Assembly (NCBI RefSeq): GCF_026745355.1
Contig: NC_079202.1
Location: 32,829,269 to 32,893,268, forward strand
Reading direction: 5' to 3'
From: Beta vulgaris subsp. vulgaris
Lineage: Eukaryota; Streptophyta; Magnoliopsida; Caryophyllales; Amaranthaceae
Length of the DNA: 64,000 nt
Of the stretch, positions 37,427-50,078 are shown piece after piece. The notes under the pieces are model-generated. The model searched no databases and was not told the origin of the DNA. It was given only the letters and a program-made list of their open reading frames with translations. The position numbers were made by a program, and so were the translations under genes. Position 1 is the first letter of the stretch. Each line of letters begins with the position of its first letter.

Positions 37427-39916
37427 TATAAGTTCTATTGACTATCAATCTAGCAACTAATAGCAAACAATAATAGAACAACGAAACAAAGCAATAAATA
37501 CACAAGAGAATTTTTACATGGAAACCCAAGAACTGGGAGAAAAACCACGAATCTACACTAGGAATCGATGAACGTTCAAGAAAAGATTACAAAAGCACTC
37601 AAAGATATATCTCTAGCTTTTTCTCTCTTGAATATGAGAATAATAATGAAAATACAATGATAAACGTATTAGGGTAAGCCTATTTATACCCCACTCAGAA
37701 AAATGCGTTTCAGCGTCGAAATAACCCACCGCCCGATCGAGTCGGGTGACACCGCTCGATTGGGCAACCACTTCTCCACACCAACATCAGATGCGGGCCC
37801 GGTCGTAGTTCGTTCCTTTGACCGATCGGGCGAATACTCCCGATGACATCAGGCGCTTCTAAAAATAATCTGTTGTACTCTCGTCTCGGGCCCGATCGCG
37901 CGAAGCCCCTACACAACTATTTTACGCCTTTCCTTCCGCACAACCTCATCTCCACACACATACACCACCTTGAGCCCCATTTTGACACTATGCTCAACAA
38001 TATCCCACTTGGATTTAGGTGTAAGTGAAGAAAGCCTTATATCTTCATCATCTCCCATTCATCTCAATTTCTAAAGCATCGCCTTCATTAACAATTACCG
38101 AAGACCAACTAAGGTCCTGCACAACCTTAGTTTGTCACAACTCATACTCTTAGTGAGCATATCAGCTGGGTTCTTAGCACCTAATAGTTTATCCAGATAC
38201 AACACATTCTCCTCCACTAAACTCCTGATTTATTGAAAGCGCCAACGAATGTGCTTAGTCCTACAATGATACATGGGATTTTTAGCGAAATGCACCGCAC
38301 TTTGACTATTACTATAAAGTACCACTTTCTCCTGTCTAATGTCCATCTCTTCAAGAAAACCAATAAGTCATTCCATCTCCCTACCTGCCTCCAACATAGC
38401 CACATACTCAATCTCTATAGTAGAGAAAGAGATACACTTTTATAACTTGGACATCCAGCTTACTACAGTACCACCTAAATTATAGACATATCCAGACGTA
38501 CTTTTGCTTGTATCAATATCTCCATTGAGATCAGCATCAACATAACCCTCAAGCTTTCACTCCTTTCTGCTAGAAGCAAAGCCCCATACCCGAAGTGCCC
38601 TTCAAGTACCTTAGTAGTCACTTTACAGCATCCCAGTGTTTCTCAACTGGATTACAAACAAACCTACTAACAAGTCCCACTGCAAAACCAATGTCCGGTC
38701 ATGTGCACACCATGGTATGCATCAAGCTACCAACAGCCGAAGCATAGGGAACAGTGGTCATCCGCTCCTTTTCTGCTTCTGTAGTTGGTGAGTGCTCCCT
38801 TGTCAATTTGAGACCGCTAGGAAGCGGTGAGTTTCTAGGTTTTGCATCTCCCTATTTAAACCTCTTCAGCACCTTAAGAATGTAATCTTCCTGAGACAAC
38901 TTCAACATACCAGCAAAATTTATCCCTAGAAATCATCATACCTAAGATTTGTGTAGATTCACCCAAATCATTTATCTTAAATACCTGTAACAGATTTCCC
39001 TTCACACTATTTATCACCTCCATGCTAGTACCAGCAATCAGCATATCATCAACATACAGAAGTAAGTAAACATAATCATTTACATACCTCAGAAAATAGC
39101 AACAATGATCGCTTTCAGCTCTCTTGAACCCACTACTACACATGAATTTGTCAAATTTTATGTACCACTGTCTCAGAACCTACTTCAATCCATGAAAGCT
39201 CCTCTTGAGCTTGCACACTAAGTTCTCCTTTTCCCGAACTTTAAAGCCATCCGATTGCTTCATGTAGATCTCATCATCCTGATCACCATGTAGAACCGTG
39301 GTCTTAACATCCATCCGTTCTAAGAGCAAATTTTCAGTAGCAATAATAGTCAATAAGATGCGAATAGGAGCAAAATATCTCGTTGTAATCTATGCCCTCC
39401 CATTGTAGGAACCCCTTTACTAATAATCTCGCTAACCTGACACTTCCATCAAGCTCTTTCTTCAATATGAAGATCGTCACTCGAATTTATTGCTTCTTTG
39501 TATGATTAGTTCAAGAACTAGACAATAATCCAACCTAACTCTTGATACCACTTGTAAGTTCTATTGACTATCAATCTAACAAGTAATAGCAAACAATAAT
39601 AGAACAACAAAACAAAGCAATAAAAGACACAAGATAATCTTTATGTGGAAATCCAATAACTGGGAGAAAAACCACGAATCTGACACGAGCCTGATCGAGC
39701 GAGAAACGCCCGGTCGTAGTTCGTTCCTACGCCCGATGACATCGGACGCTTCCAAAAACTGACTTGTTGTACTCTCATCTCGTGCCCAATCAGAAGCCAC
39801 TGCTCGACCCGATCCGGCGAAGCCCCTGCATAATTATTTTACGCCTTTCATTCCACGCAACCTCATCTCCACACCCATACACCACCTTGAGCCCCATTTT
39901 GACACTATGCCCAACG
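37427..39916 (-). mobile_element. Copia element 2, internally deleted
   Basis: The LTRs are at 37427-37999 and 39553-39916 (the second has an internal deletion), flanked by GAAGC on both sides (37422-37426, 39917-39921). The primer-binding site TGGTATCAAG abuts the right LTR on the minus strand (39541-39550). Only about 1.55 kb of interior remains. It inserted into the 3' end of the MuDR-like transposase gene. Confidence 0.85.
38217..39200 (-). pseudogene. Copia 2 reverse transcriptase/RNase H remnant
   Basis: The frame at 39143-38874 holds YLLLYVDDMLIAG, the Copia reverse-transcriptase catalytic box, then KINDLGESTQILGM. An RNase H remnant in 38411-38217 reads like the SNSQSAVHFAKNP and TKHI motifs with a frameshift. 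Gag, protease and integrase are gone. Confidence 0.8.
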
Positions 39917-42801
39917 GAAGCTTCTCCATTCTTTTCACCCCTTCCTTTTTGAGTTGCTGCTAAGTTTGGTGCAGTTGTAGCTTTCATTGTTGCTCTTGCT
40001 TCCTTTCCTGCTTTTCATTGGGGGGTTTTTAATGACAATTGGTTCACCAGTTTGCCTACGCTCTTTGCCAGTAAGACCTCCTTAGCACGTTCTTGAATTG
40101 TGTCCAAAGCATTGACACTTTTTACGCCTCATAGTTTTGATCGCTTCCCTGGTTGATCTTCTCCTTCCTCCGTTTGTCTATTCCTACTAGGCCTACCAAC
40201 TCCTCTTTTCATTTTAGGTGGTAATATGGTAGGAATACTTTCATATGTAGGCCATTGCTCATTATTAGGGATAGGGTTTATGGTGTAGTTATACACTTGT
40301 TTGTAAGTTTTGACATGATACCAAGAACTCGCTTACTTTTGTGGATCAACTCTTGCATGAACCATTGCCCTAATGGCATGTCTACAAGGTACACCAGATA
40401 TCTGGTAATCCCCACATGAACAAGTGTACCTTGCATTTGGTGGATTCCACACTGATTTGTTTCAAGCTCAAAGGGAATTGTGATATACCTTCATGAATTT
40501 CATATTCTCCAGGTCTTGACAAGTGTACCTTGCATTTGGTGGATTCCACACTGATTTCCCTTAACATTTTCACCACCTTAGGGCATAATCTACATCATTC
40601 CAATTCATTGAATTCTGATGTCTTGCTGCAATTCTAACCATACAAACCCTCCTTACGCCTGTATATAAAAAAAAACCTTGTATTTCAATATAGCAATCTG
40701 GAGAATATAGTTCAAACTCTACAAAATGTGGTAGAAATTTAGTTACATTATACCTTCAAGTAGAGTCAATATTGGCCTACATATACCAATTCCTAAAGTT
40801 GAGTTAAAACTCTCCACAAAATTGCTTATGTTGGAATCATTACAAACGTTGGGATCAAACTTGTGTTTACTCCGTTTAGATTGATTTCTCAACTCTAAAA
40901 ACCATTCCATGACTTTCGATCCCCCTATTTTCTGCAACTTCTCCATTGCTTTCCTAAACGTGAAAGGGTTTGTAGCATTCCACGCCCTCCAAAACAGAAT
41001 GTATATATATTGCAGGTTCAGGAAACCACCTTTTAGGAAACCACCTTTTGAAGTTCCTACTAAGATGTCTGCAACAATATCTTCTTTTTGTAGTAGGCCA
41101 TACATCTTTTAAAGCGAGATCAACCCTCTAACATTCAACTAAATAATTTTTTAATACTTATCGCAAACTACAATTGCTAAACTAAAAAAAACATACATAT
41201 AAAACGTAGAATTATATTTTTACCTTCTGTTTATCTGAAATGACAGTCCGATCTTCTCTTTTAGAGTCATTCACAATATTATGCAGATGCCAGATGAAAA
41301 CTCCAATTATATTTATCCTCCACACTCACAATTGCAAATTTGATTGGATATGTTTCATTGTTGCCATCTATAGCTACTGCAGACAATATAACTCTCCCAT
41401 AATTTCCCTTCGAGTGGCAGCCATCCACACCTATCAGTGGTCTACAACCTCCCAGAACACCTTTTCATTGTGCACTAAATGATATGAAAATGCTGGTGAA
41501 CAAAAGCTGCCTTGGAATGCCTTCACTCTCTTTCCAAGCATAAAATGCTTTAGATTATGGATTGGTCTCTTTAATAACCTCAACATATGCAAGCAAATGT
41601 GCATAAGACTCATCATTACCTCCATACAACTTGTCAATCACATACCTCTTTATTCTGAAAAGTGTTGACAGTCTCATGTACAAAACAAATTTATAAAACA
41701 ACAAATCATTCAATGACTTCCTTAGTATATCAAGATTTTCCCTAATATCCTCCATAACCTTGCTAGCAGCCCACTTTACAGTACATATAGGCTTGTATGT
41801 TTCTAAGCCACTAAATGTGTGTACATTAGGCCATATCTTCCTTATAGCCCATGTTCTTCCATCTGGTAGCCTACTAGCATGAATTCTCCAATCACAAGTT
41901 TCAGCATAACAAATTGATGTGTATCTAACGTTATCTGCAACTAACACATTGATTGAGAATCGCTCTTGTACACAATAATCCTTTATAGTGTCTCTAAAAT
42001 GACCTTTATCAGTAAAAATCATCCAAGGTTTGAGTTCAATCTTCCTAATCGATCTATCCTCATACAACTCCTTATTCTTGTAAAATTTCTGAAAGTAGTC
42101 ATCATCATCAATGAAACCAAACCACTTTCCTGGCTTCCAATTATCCTTGAATTTAGGCACTCCTCTAATACGCTTTGGAGCTACCTCTTTTTGTTGTGTT
42201 TTTAATAGCCCTTTTCTTATTAAAGTGGTGTTTGGAATTTTTCTACTAAAAGTGGTAGAATCAGTTGCACTAACAATGTTCGCATCAATAATTTCAAGTG
42301 CTCGACACTTTTGTGGAGGGGAAAACCTTGGACTTTTCCTAACAACGAAGGATACAAAATATTTGAGAAGTGAGATGGGGGATGGTGGCAGCGTGTTTTT
42401 CAAGGAAGTGGGAACATTGAGCTCAAGTAATATGATTTCAAAGGGGGGTGTGTCAACAAATTTTGGTTGTTATTTTTTTTTTTTTGCTCCCTTAGTCTTT
42501 GCAATTTTCTCTAAACGCTTCTCAAACACTATCCTCCCCTTAGTGTAGTCCTTTTCCTTCTCAACAGGTTGATCCCCCATCATTTGCTCCATGCCAGCCC
42601 ATGTGTACTCAACTGTAAGGTTTATATACTCAATAGAAAGATCATCTGATGAAGGGTCTTTAGATATATCATCCTCTGAAATTTTTTCGCTCGCAACATC
42701 AGCACATGTTATCACACCAGGAGGAGGAATCGATTCAGACATCCAAACACCACTTCTCCTAGGAACAAGCTTTCCTTTGGGAGATGTTTGCTGTGAGGTG
42801 A

Positions 42802-44309
42802 TGACAGGCTAAAGTCGTATCACCTAATCAAAAGTAATCCTAAAGTCCTCTAACAAATAGTAGTCAGGGAAGTTGGGTCGAATCCACAGGGAAAACCCAG
42901 TGTTCTTTTCCTAATTGTCAATCAAATCTAGATTATAGGGAACGAGTGCTATTGGTTACTAAGCTAAACTGAACAATAACTAAATCAAGAACATCAATAA
43001 TAAAAAGCTTAGGTATGGGTTCACCAATGAACAATAATTCCAGGATGAAAAACAACAATCAATCATTAATAATACAGTTAAACAGGTTGGTTTATTCTTT
43101 CGAATCGAAATCTGCCATAGAATGCTATTAACAGGCTCTCGCAATTTATTAATACCAAAACTACCTATTGAAACTAGCCTTAATATCAAGTTTATACCTC
43201 TCGGCGCATAACCTAATATTGCAATACTATAACAATCAAATCTGGCCAAATAGATTGAATAGAGATAATACATCCAATAAGAATCGACAAACATCATCAA
43301 ATATCAATACTTTATAAACATCCCTTCATAATTAATCATGGATCCCCTAAACCCTAGAAATAAACTACTCAATCATATTTGAAACAACCATACTCATGGT
43401 GAAATGAGTAAACATGATGAAACACAATCAAGAACTAAAAAAGAATAATAAGAAAAGAAAAAGAATACCACTTGTAGAAACAATCTTAAGAAACCCACAC
43501 TTCTATTGGAAGTTCAATGGAAAAATGAGAAAAATTAATACTAGGGTTCTTCGGTAAATAAAAAGTTCTTGGAAACTAAAAGTCGAAACTCTATTAATAA
43601 AACATAGTCTTTTAATTCTGAAAAGATAAGTATTTACATATCCATCAAAAACTGGCGCAACATGCGCTTCAGAAACCTTAAAAGCGTCCGCTCGACCAAC
43701 ACGGGCGGCATTCGCCTTGTCGGGCGGTTGTTAGGTCATAAACCGTAGAATAGGAAATAGTGCCCCGCCCGGTCAGGCCGGCAACAAAATATTTTCTTTT
43801 TATCAAAATCTTCTCCAAACGATGATAAGGGCGCCCGAGTAACCGGGGCGGATTCCGCCCGGCTGGGCGGTCGTCAGCCTACACAAAATCTCAATCTTCA
43901 AAACGCTATAACTTCTTCGTTCTTCGTTGGAATTAGGCAAGTGACCACTCGTTAGAAAGCTCTTGAAATGTAGAATCTAACAGAATTGAAATCACTCTAT
44001 TTGGATTTGTATAACTTGAGATATAATCAAAAGAGTGGACTGGAGTCATTTTTCTACCTTTTTTATTATTCGCTTTGCTTCAAAACTCTTCCAACTCAAT
44101 GCTCGTGTTCTCAAAAGTACATCATCTCTTGTAGTGATATCAATGAGTAAGAAATGCACTAAAAGGTGCTAATTCCTACAATGATCAATCTGAAAATACA
44201 AACACCCTACAAGGAGCATATTAGTAGTAAAAATGGCTCTGAAGAGCGCAATTAAGACCAATAATGAATGAGGGATGGAGGTAAAATATCTTAATAAATA
44301 GACATATCA
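42802..44309 (-). repeat. 3' LTR of the Gypsy element
   Basis: About 1508 bp, TGACAGGC at one end and ATATCA at the other on the plus strand. It differs from the partner LTR by point changes and small indels, for example a ~30-base difference around 43820-43870. Confidence 0.9.
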
Positions 44310-45860
44310 AATTCCCCCATGTTATACATTTGCTTGTATCCAAGCAAAGCACAACATGAACATGAATTTAATAGCTTCACTCTTCAAATAATAAATTCAG
44401 GCTCAAATATTTTCAAACTCAAAAACCTTCAAGCAAGCAAAATTCATGTTCAGTTTTTTATATCACCCTGACCACAGTCACCTACGCAAAAAATCAAATA
44501 CAGCTGCTCTATATAACATGCATATCTTGAAAAGGTTCTCACCGAGGTGTCACTCTTCTCAATTTTGTGGCAGGCATAATATGTGCCCAAACACTCACCA
44601 ACCCAACCATAATTGCTCTTCCCACTCGCACTCTCATGTGTTTAGAAAGGTATAATATCGCTCATCCTCGCCAGGTCGACTCAAATAACAAACTTACTCT
44701 TTAACTTTGGCAAATTGACTCGGTATCAGTCCAGTAAACAATCAAACACATGCTAAAGAGGTCTTTCTCAAGGTTGTAATAGGGCTCGGGTAGAGGTAAG
44801 GAAATGTGGTGGAAAAGCCAAGAAAAGGGGAGCAAATAACACTAGTAATAGTTATAGGTGTGGCTGAAACAACTCCCATGACATCAACAACATGACCAAA
44901 GCAATAACCAACTTTAAAGCCTCACGAACCACCCAATACTTGTCTCTTTTAGCATGACTTTCAACACTTTTTTAAATTTAATGAGTGAAGATTATAGAGA
45001 TTTTTTTTTATTGTTCACTATCATTTTTCACTTTATTTTTTTCTTTTTCTTTCTTTTCTTTGTAGCAACATAGAGATTATTTCCAACCAACACATATAAT
45101 CAACCACACATCATAGTGTCATCCTAACAAATGCTCCCCCAAGCTAGGCTTGGGGCAATAATCATTGTGAAGGCTCAGGGCGTGCAATGTGGCTCAATAT
45201 CAAAATAAAAAGTCATTAGGCTCATCAGGGCTAGGAGGAAAATTAATTCATTTAACAACCCTGAGGCTTAAAAATTAAACAAAGGAACACCTCTATCACA
45301 GCATGTGTCCAAAGTCACCAGAAATCAACGAGTACATTGCCAAAATCGAGATCTGAATATTGACGTAAATCCATAGGCAACAATGAATCCTCACAGTCTA
45401 ACCAGTTCAAGCATGCAGTCAAAGTATGCGCTTTATCATCAAAATCCACTCAAGATCAAAGCAATCAGAGATCACATTACAACATTACAATCACGAGTGC
45501 CCAACTATCCTGTATATTGAGTTGAAACATTTTTCAAAGCACAATTTAGGGTACAAAGAAGCAATCAATCCATTCATATTCAACTCGTATTTTTGGTATT
45601 TTTTTCAGCAATATTTCAATTTTTTTATGATTTTTTAGTTTTTTAAAAGCAATTAAACTAACTAAACTAAACTAGAAAGCAGTAAAAGAAAGGCCATACT
45701 TATAGAAATCCTCCCCCAAGCTGAACTTGGCAATGGCCTCATTGCAACAAGGGAAAGGAAAGGGACATGGACATCAGTTGTCCATCAACCTGCATCCAGC
45801 AGTTTCGTAACTACTTGCTTTACCACCTTGTCTAACCCGTGTTGGACTTGAATGCTACGG
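44310..45860. other. Non-coding 3' part of the Gypsy interior
   Basis: No open frame. It contains two inverted copies of the AGCTTGGGGGAG word (minus strand near 45130-45145 and 45710-45720), a motif common before the 3' LTR of Athila/Tat-type elements. Reverse transcriptase, RNase H and integrase, expected here in a complete element, are absent. Confidence 0.65.
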
Positions 45861-48414
45861 GGATGGCCTCATCTAGAGGAACTCAATGCTCATTGGGGGT
45901 TAGTCCTGTCAAGTCATCAGTGATATACCCAATTGTCTTTTTGTGAGTCTTCAAGACTGTTAGAAATTTATCTTCACCTGCAATAAACTCTAAGACAAGC
46001 ACATCATCTGAAGTATCACAGGAGGGGGAATGGGGCATGCAATCATGGTTCGGGTCATCAATAACATCAACCTTATAGCATGCTTCCTCTAGCATAGGAC
46101 TTTTCAAAGCGGTGCTCAGATTAAAAGTGACCTCATCATCTCCTACAGATAGTGTAAGCTTACCATTTTTCACATCATTAATGCACCTGCATTATGAAGG
46201 AATGACCTACCAAAAATAATTGGAATTTGCGTATCTTCCTCCATTTCAAGCACAACAAAATCAACGGGAATAAAAAACTTACCTACTCTAACAGGCACAT
46301 CTTCTAGAATACCTAGGGTGTATTTAATAGAACGGTCGGCCATTTGTAGAATAATATTGGTAACTTTCAGACTTCCCATATTTAACTTTGAGGAAACATA
46401 TAATGGCATAACACTCACACTAGCACCCAAATAAAACAATGCTTTATCAATGAATATTCTACCAATGTGATAGGGAATAGAGAAACTACCAGGATCTTTT
46501 AACTTTGGTGGAGATTTTTTTTGTAAAAAGGCACTACATTCCTCAGTAAATGCAACTGTCTCCACCTCATTAAAAGCCCTCTTTCTAGTCAAGATATCTT
46601 TCATGAATTTTGCATAGGCGGGCACTTGAGTAATTAATTCTGTGCAAGGGACTGTTACCTGAAGATTCTTGACGACTTCCAAAAACTTACCCAATTGCTT
46701 ATCCAGCTTACTCTTGAGTTGACGATTGGGAAAAGGAAGTTTGATAGGAGGAACCTCTATATCGAGCTTTTTGGCTTCAATTGTCTCCCCTTGTTCAGTC
46801 GCTTGCTTAGAGTACTCCTTGTTAGTTTCAGATTCATCTTGGACCCGTTCCCCATCATGCCTCAAACTAATAGTATCATCAGTAGGCATGAAGGTATGAT
46901 GAGAATCGCTGCAGAGAGTGACGACGTTTGTCGAGTCTGTTGGCTGAACAGGTGGTGCTGGAAGAGCACCTTGTTGTCGAGTAGAGTTCGAAGTGGCCAA
47001 CTACGCCAACGGGTTCTCCAATATCTTGTTGTGAGCTAGTATTGACTCAATCTGTGCCTTGTCAACTTGTCTCTCTTTTTGCATTTGCAACATCATATTT
47101 CTCATCTCAACCATCATGGGATCGACAGGAGGGGCTGAGATGGATTGAACGATGGTCTAGAGAAACCATGGGGTGTTGAGAAGGGTGTTGGTAGTACCTA
47201 TGGTTCATTTATTGTGCCTGTGGTGCAGGAGGATTTAGGACATTATTGCTCTTATATGACAGATTCGGATGATTGCTTAGTCCTAGATTATATGTGTTGG
47301 AGTATGGGTTGTCCTGTTGATATGATTGAAAGGCATTAAATTGTTCGAGCGAACTCCGACACTCCTGTGACGAATGTCCAACTATTCGACAGTTGTCACA
47401 CAAGATCGCAGATTTAGTACCTAAAGCAGCAACACTCGCGGGAGAGGAGAGATGCATATTGTCGAGCTTACTATTGATGGCATTCATTTGTGCAGTCAAT
47501 AGGTATATAGAATCATAGTTGCCTCCCTTGTTAGCTAGTCCTCGAGGGTTACCATATTGGCAGTTATGGATGGCCATCTCCTCGATTAAGTCATGTGCAA
47601 CATCAATTTCTAGTTTCATGAATCTCCCGTTCGCTGCAGAGTCAAGAATAAGTCTCGAGTTGTTCCCCAAACCATTGTAAAATCCCTGAACTAGGAACCA
47701 TTTTTGTAGACCATGATGGGGACATTCTCACTGGAGGTCCTTGAATCTTTCCCAAGCTTCGTGTAAAGATTCGTCGTTAGCTTGGGGGAAATTTGTGATC
47801 TGACTACGCAACCTAGCAGTCTTCTCTGAAGGGTAGTACTTCCTGTAGAAAGCTAACGCTAAGGTATTCCAGTCTGTGATCCCAAGAGTGGTGCGATTAA
47901 TCCCATTTTACCGCATCTTTGCCTTATCTCGAAGTGAAAATGGGAAAAGAATCTCCCGAATTTGATCTTGTGTTACTCCTTGTTGCTTAAAAGTAGAACA
48001 ATATTGGCCGAATTCCTGATAATGTAGATTAGGGTCTTCATGAGGTCCACCACTAAATTGTTTCCTTTCAATCATGTTCAGCAATGCAAGTTTTATCTCA
48101 AAATTAACAGCTTCGATCTCGGGCATTTGATTACTCTTGGGAAGTTCAGCCAAGGAAGGCTAAGAAAATTCAGTAAGTCTCTAAGCCATCTCTGATTCTA
48201 TTAGAATAGTTGAGACAATATTTCTAGAATCAGAATCAAAATCCAAGGGTGTATCTTCCCCTAAATTATCTCGTAACTTTCTCAAGAAGTTCTTCTGTCT
48301 ATGAAAGGATCTTTCAATTTCAGGATCAAATGGGAAGCCACCTGAACTCAAACTCTTGTGCATAGACAAACTAAAGAACAAGCAATTAGGAGATTTTTTT
48401 TTCCCAAAGAACAA
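45790..48414 (-). pseudogene. Gypsy gag and protease remnant
   Basis: Gag begins near 48414 (FDPEIERSFHRQKNFLRKL, then 48153-47908 with LFPFSLRDKAK). A zinc knuckle lies at 47670-47209 (CDNCRIVGHSSQEC). The protease-bearing frame 47000-46170 (276 codons) has LFYLGASVSVMPL, in which the catalytic Asp of the usual CDLGAS is replaced by Tyr, then IPIIFGRSFL. Past 45883 the start of a reverse transcriptase is recognisable (DDLTGLTPNEH) and then lost in stops. Trans-mobilisation by a relative would be needed. Confidence 0.85.
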
Positions 48415-48507
48415 GTGTTCTTTGAGACGGGAATATATAATCTAGACTCTTAGACAATTAAAGAAAATGGAATAAAAATGTTATTCCCCGGCAACGGTGC
48501 CAAATTT

Positions 48508-50009
48508 TGACAGGCTAAAGTTGTATCACCTAATAAAAAGTAATCTTAAAGTCCTCTAACAAATAGTAGCCGGGAAAGTAGGATCGAATCCACATGGAAA
48601 AACAGTGTTCTTTTCCTAATTGTCAATCAAATCTAGATTATAGGGAACGAGTGTTGTTGTTACTAAGCTAAATTGAATAATAACTAAATCAAGAATATCA
48701 ATAATAAAAAGCCTAGGGTGTGGGTTCACCAATGAACAATAATTCCAGGACGAAACAAAACAATCAATCATTAATAATGCAGTTAAACAGGTTGGTTTGT
48801 TCTCTCGAATCGAAATCAACCATAGAATGATATTAACAGGCTCTGACAATTTATTAATACCAAAACTACCTATTTAAACTAGCCTTAATATCAAGTTTAT
48901 ACCTCTCGACGCATAACCTAATATTACAATACTATAACAATCAATTCTGGCCAAATTAGATTGAATAGAGATAATACATCCGATAAGAATCAATAAACAT
49001 CATCAAATATCAATACTTTATAAACATCCTATCATAATTGATCATGGATCCCCTAAACCCTAGAAATGAACTACTCAATCATATTTGAAACAAACATGCT
49101 CATGGTAAAATAAGTAAACATGATGAAACACAATCAAGAACTAAACAAGAATAATAAGGAAAGAGAAAGAATACCAATTGTAGAAACAATCTTGATAAAC
49201 CCATACTTCTATTGAAAGTTCAATGGAAAAATGAGAAAAATTAATACTAGGGTTCTTCAGTAAATAAAAAGTGCTTGGAAACTAAAAGTCGAAACTCTAA
49301 TGATAAAACGTAGTCTTTTAATTCTGAAAAGATAAGTATTTCAATATCCATTAAAATGGCACAACACGCGCTTCAGAAACCTTACAAGCGCCCCGCCCGC
49401 CCAACCTGAGCGGAATCCGCCCGGTCAGGCGGTTGTCAGGTCATAAACCGCAGAATAGGAAATAGCGCCTCGCCCGATCGGGCCCGCAACAAAATATTTT
49501 TCTTTTTATCAAAATCTTCTCCAAACGATGAAATTTGGCTAAGTAAGGGCGCCCTGGTAACCGAGGCGGTTGTCAGCCTGCACAAAATCTCAATTTTCAA
49601 AACGCCATAACTTCTTTGTTATTCGTCGGAATTAGGCAAGTGACCACTCGTTGGAAAGATCTTGAAATATAGAATCTAACACAATTAAAATCACTATATT
49701 TGGATTTGTATAACTTGAGATATAATCAAAAGAGTGGACTGGAGTCATTTTTCTACTTCTTTTATTATTCGCTTTGCTTCAAAACTGTTCCAACTCAATG
49801 CTCGTGTTCTCAAAAGTACATCATCTCTTGTAGTGATATAAATGAGTAGGTAATGCACTAAAATGTGCTTATTCCTACAATGATCCATCTGAAAATACAA
49901 ACACACTACAAGGAGCACATTAGTAGTAAAAATGGCTTCGAAGAGCGCTATTAAGACCAATAATGAAAGAGGGACGGAGGTAAAATCTCTATATAAAATA
50001 GAAATATCA
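48508..50009 (-). repeat. 5' LTR of the Gypsy element
   Basis: About 1502 bp. On the minus strand it directly precedes the primer-binding site, which makes it the 5' copy. Confidence 0.9.
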
Positions 50010-50078
50010 GGTGACAATAGGGTTCTCCACCTTTTTTGTCTTCTCATGCTCAATATAACTACTATTTTGAGTACTCAT

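Larger units (their letters stand above)
42802..50009 (-). mobile_element. Gypsy-type LTR element, gag-only, non-autonomous
   Basis: The LTRs at 42802-44309 and 48508-50009 are about 1.5 kb each and visibly similar over full length. A perfect 5-bp duplication GGTGA flanks the element (42797-42801, 50010-50014). The primer-binding site on the minus strand, TGGCACCGTTGCCGGGGAA (48484-48503), is the Athila/Tat-type sequence. A purine tract CATGGGGGAATT abuts the other LTR. The 4.2-kb interior codes for gag and a protease remnant but has no integrase or full reverse transcriptase. It sits inside the MuDR-like transposase gene. Confidence 0.92.
40060..50078 (-). pseudogene. MuDR-like (MURA) transposase, interrupted by Gypsy
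   Basis: On the minus strand the probable start is the ATG at 50078. Coding runs to 50015, is broken by the Gypsy element (50009-42802) and continues in the same frame from 42796, through 42742, once one duplication copy is discounted. Domain order: acidic N-terminus, MuDR DNA-binding region (about 42010-41700, CDWRIHAS), MULE DDE core (GVDGCHSKG near 41405-41430 and AIDGNNETYP), then the core end near 40800 (NFVESFNSTLG). A SWIM zinc finger (CSCGDYQISGVPCRHA near 40370-40430) and a C-terminal zinc knuckle (CQCFGHNSRTC near 40090-40130) follow. Frameshifts lie between 41555 and 41105, and a stop follows the SWIM motif. It is inactive now but retains every domain of the family. Confidence 0.85.

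Noticed and set aside
42980..43300. 106-codon minus-strand frame
   Set aside because: It lies wholly inside the 1.5-kb LTR of the Gypsy element, is partly shared with the other LTR and resembles no protein.
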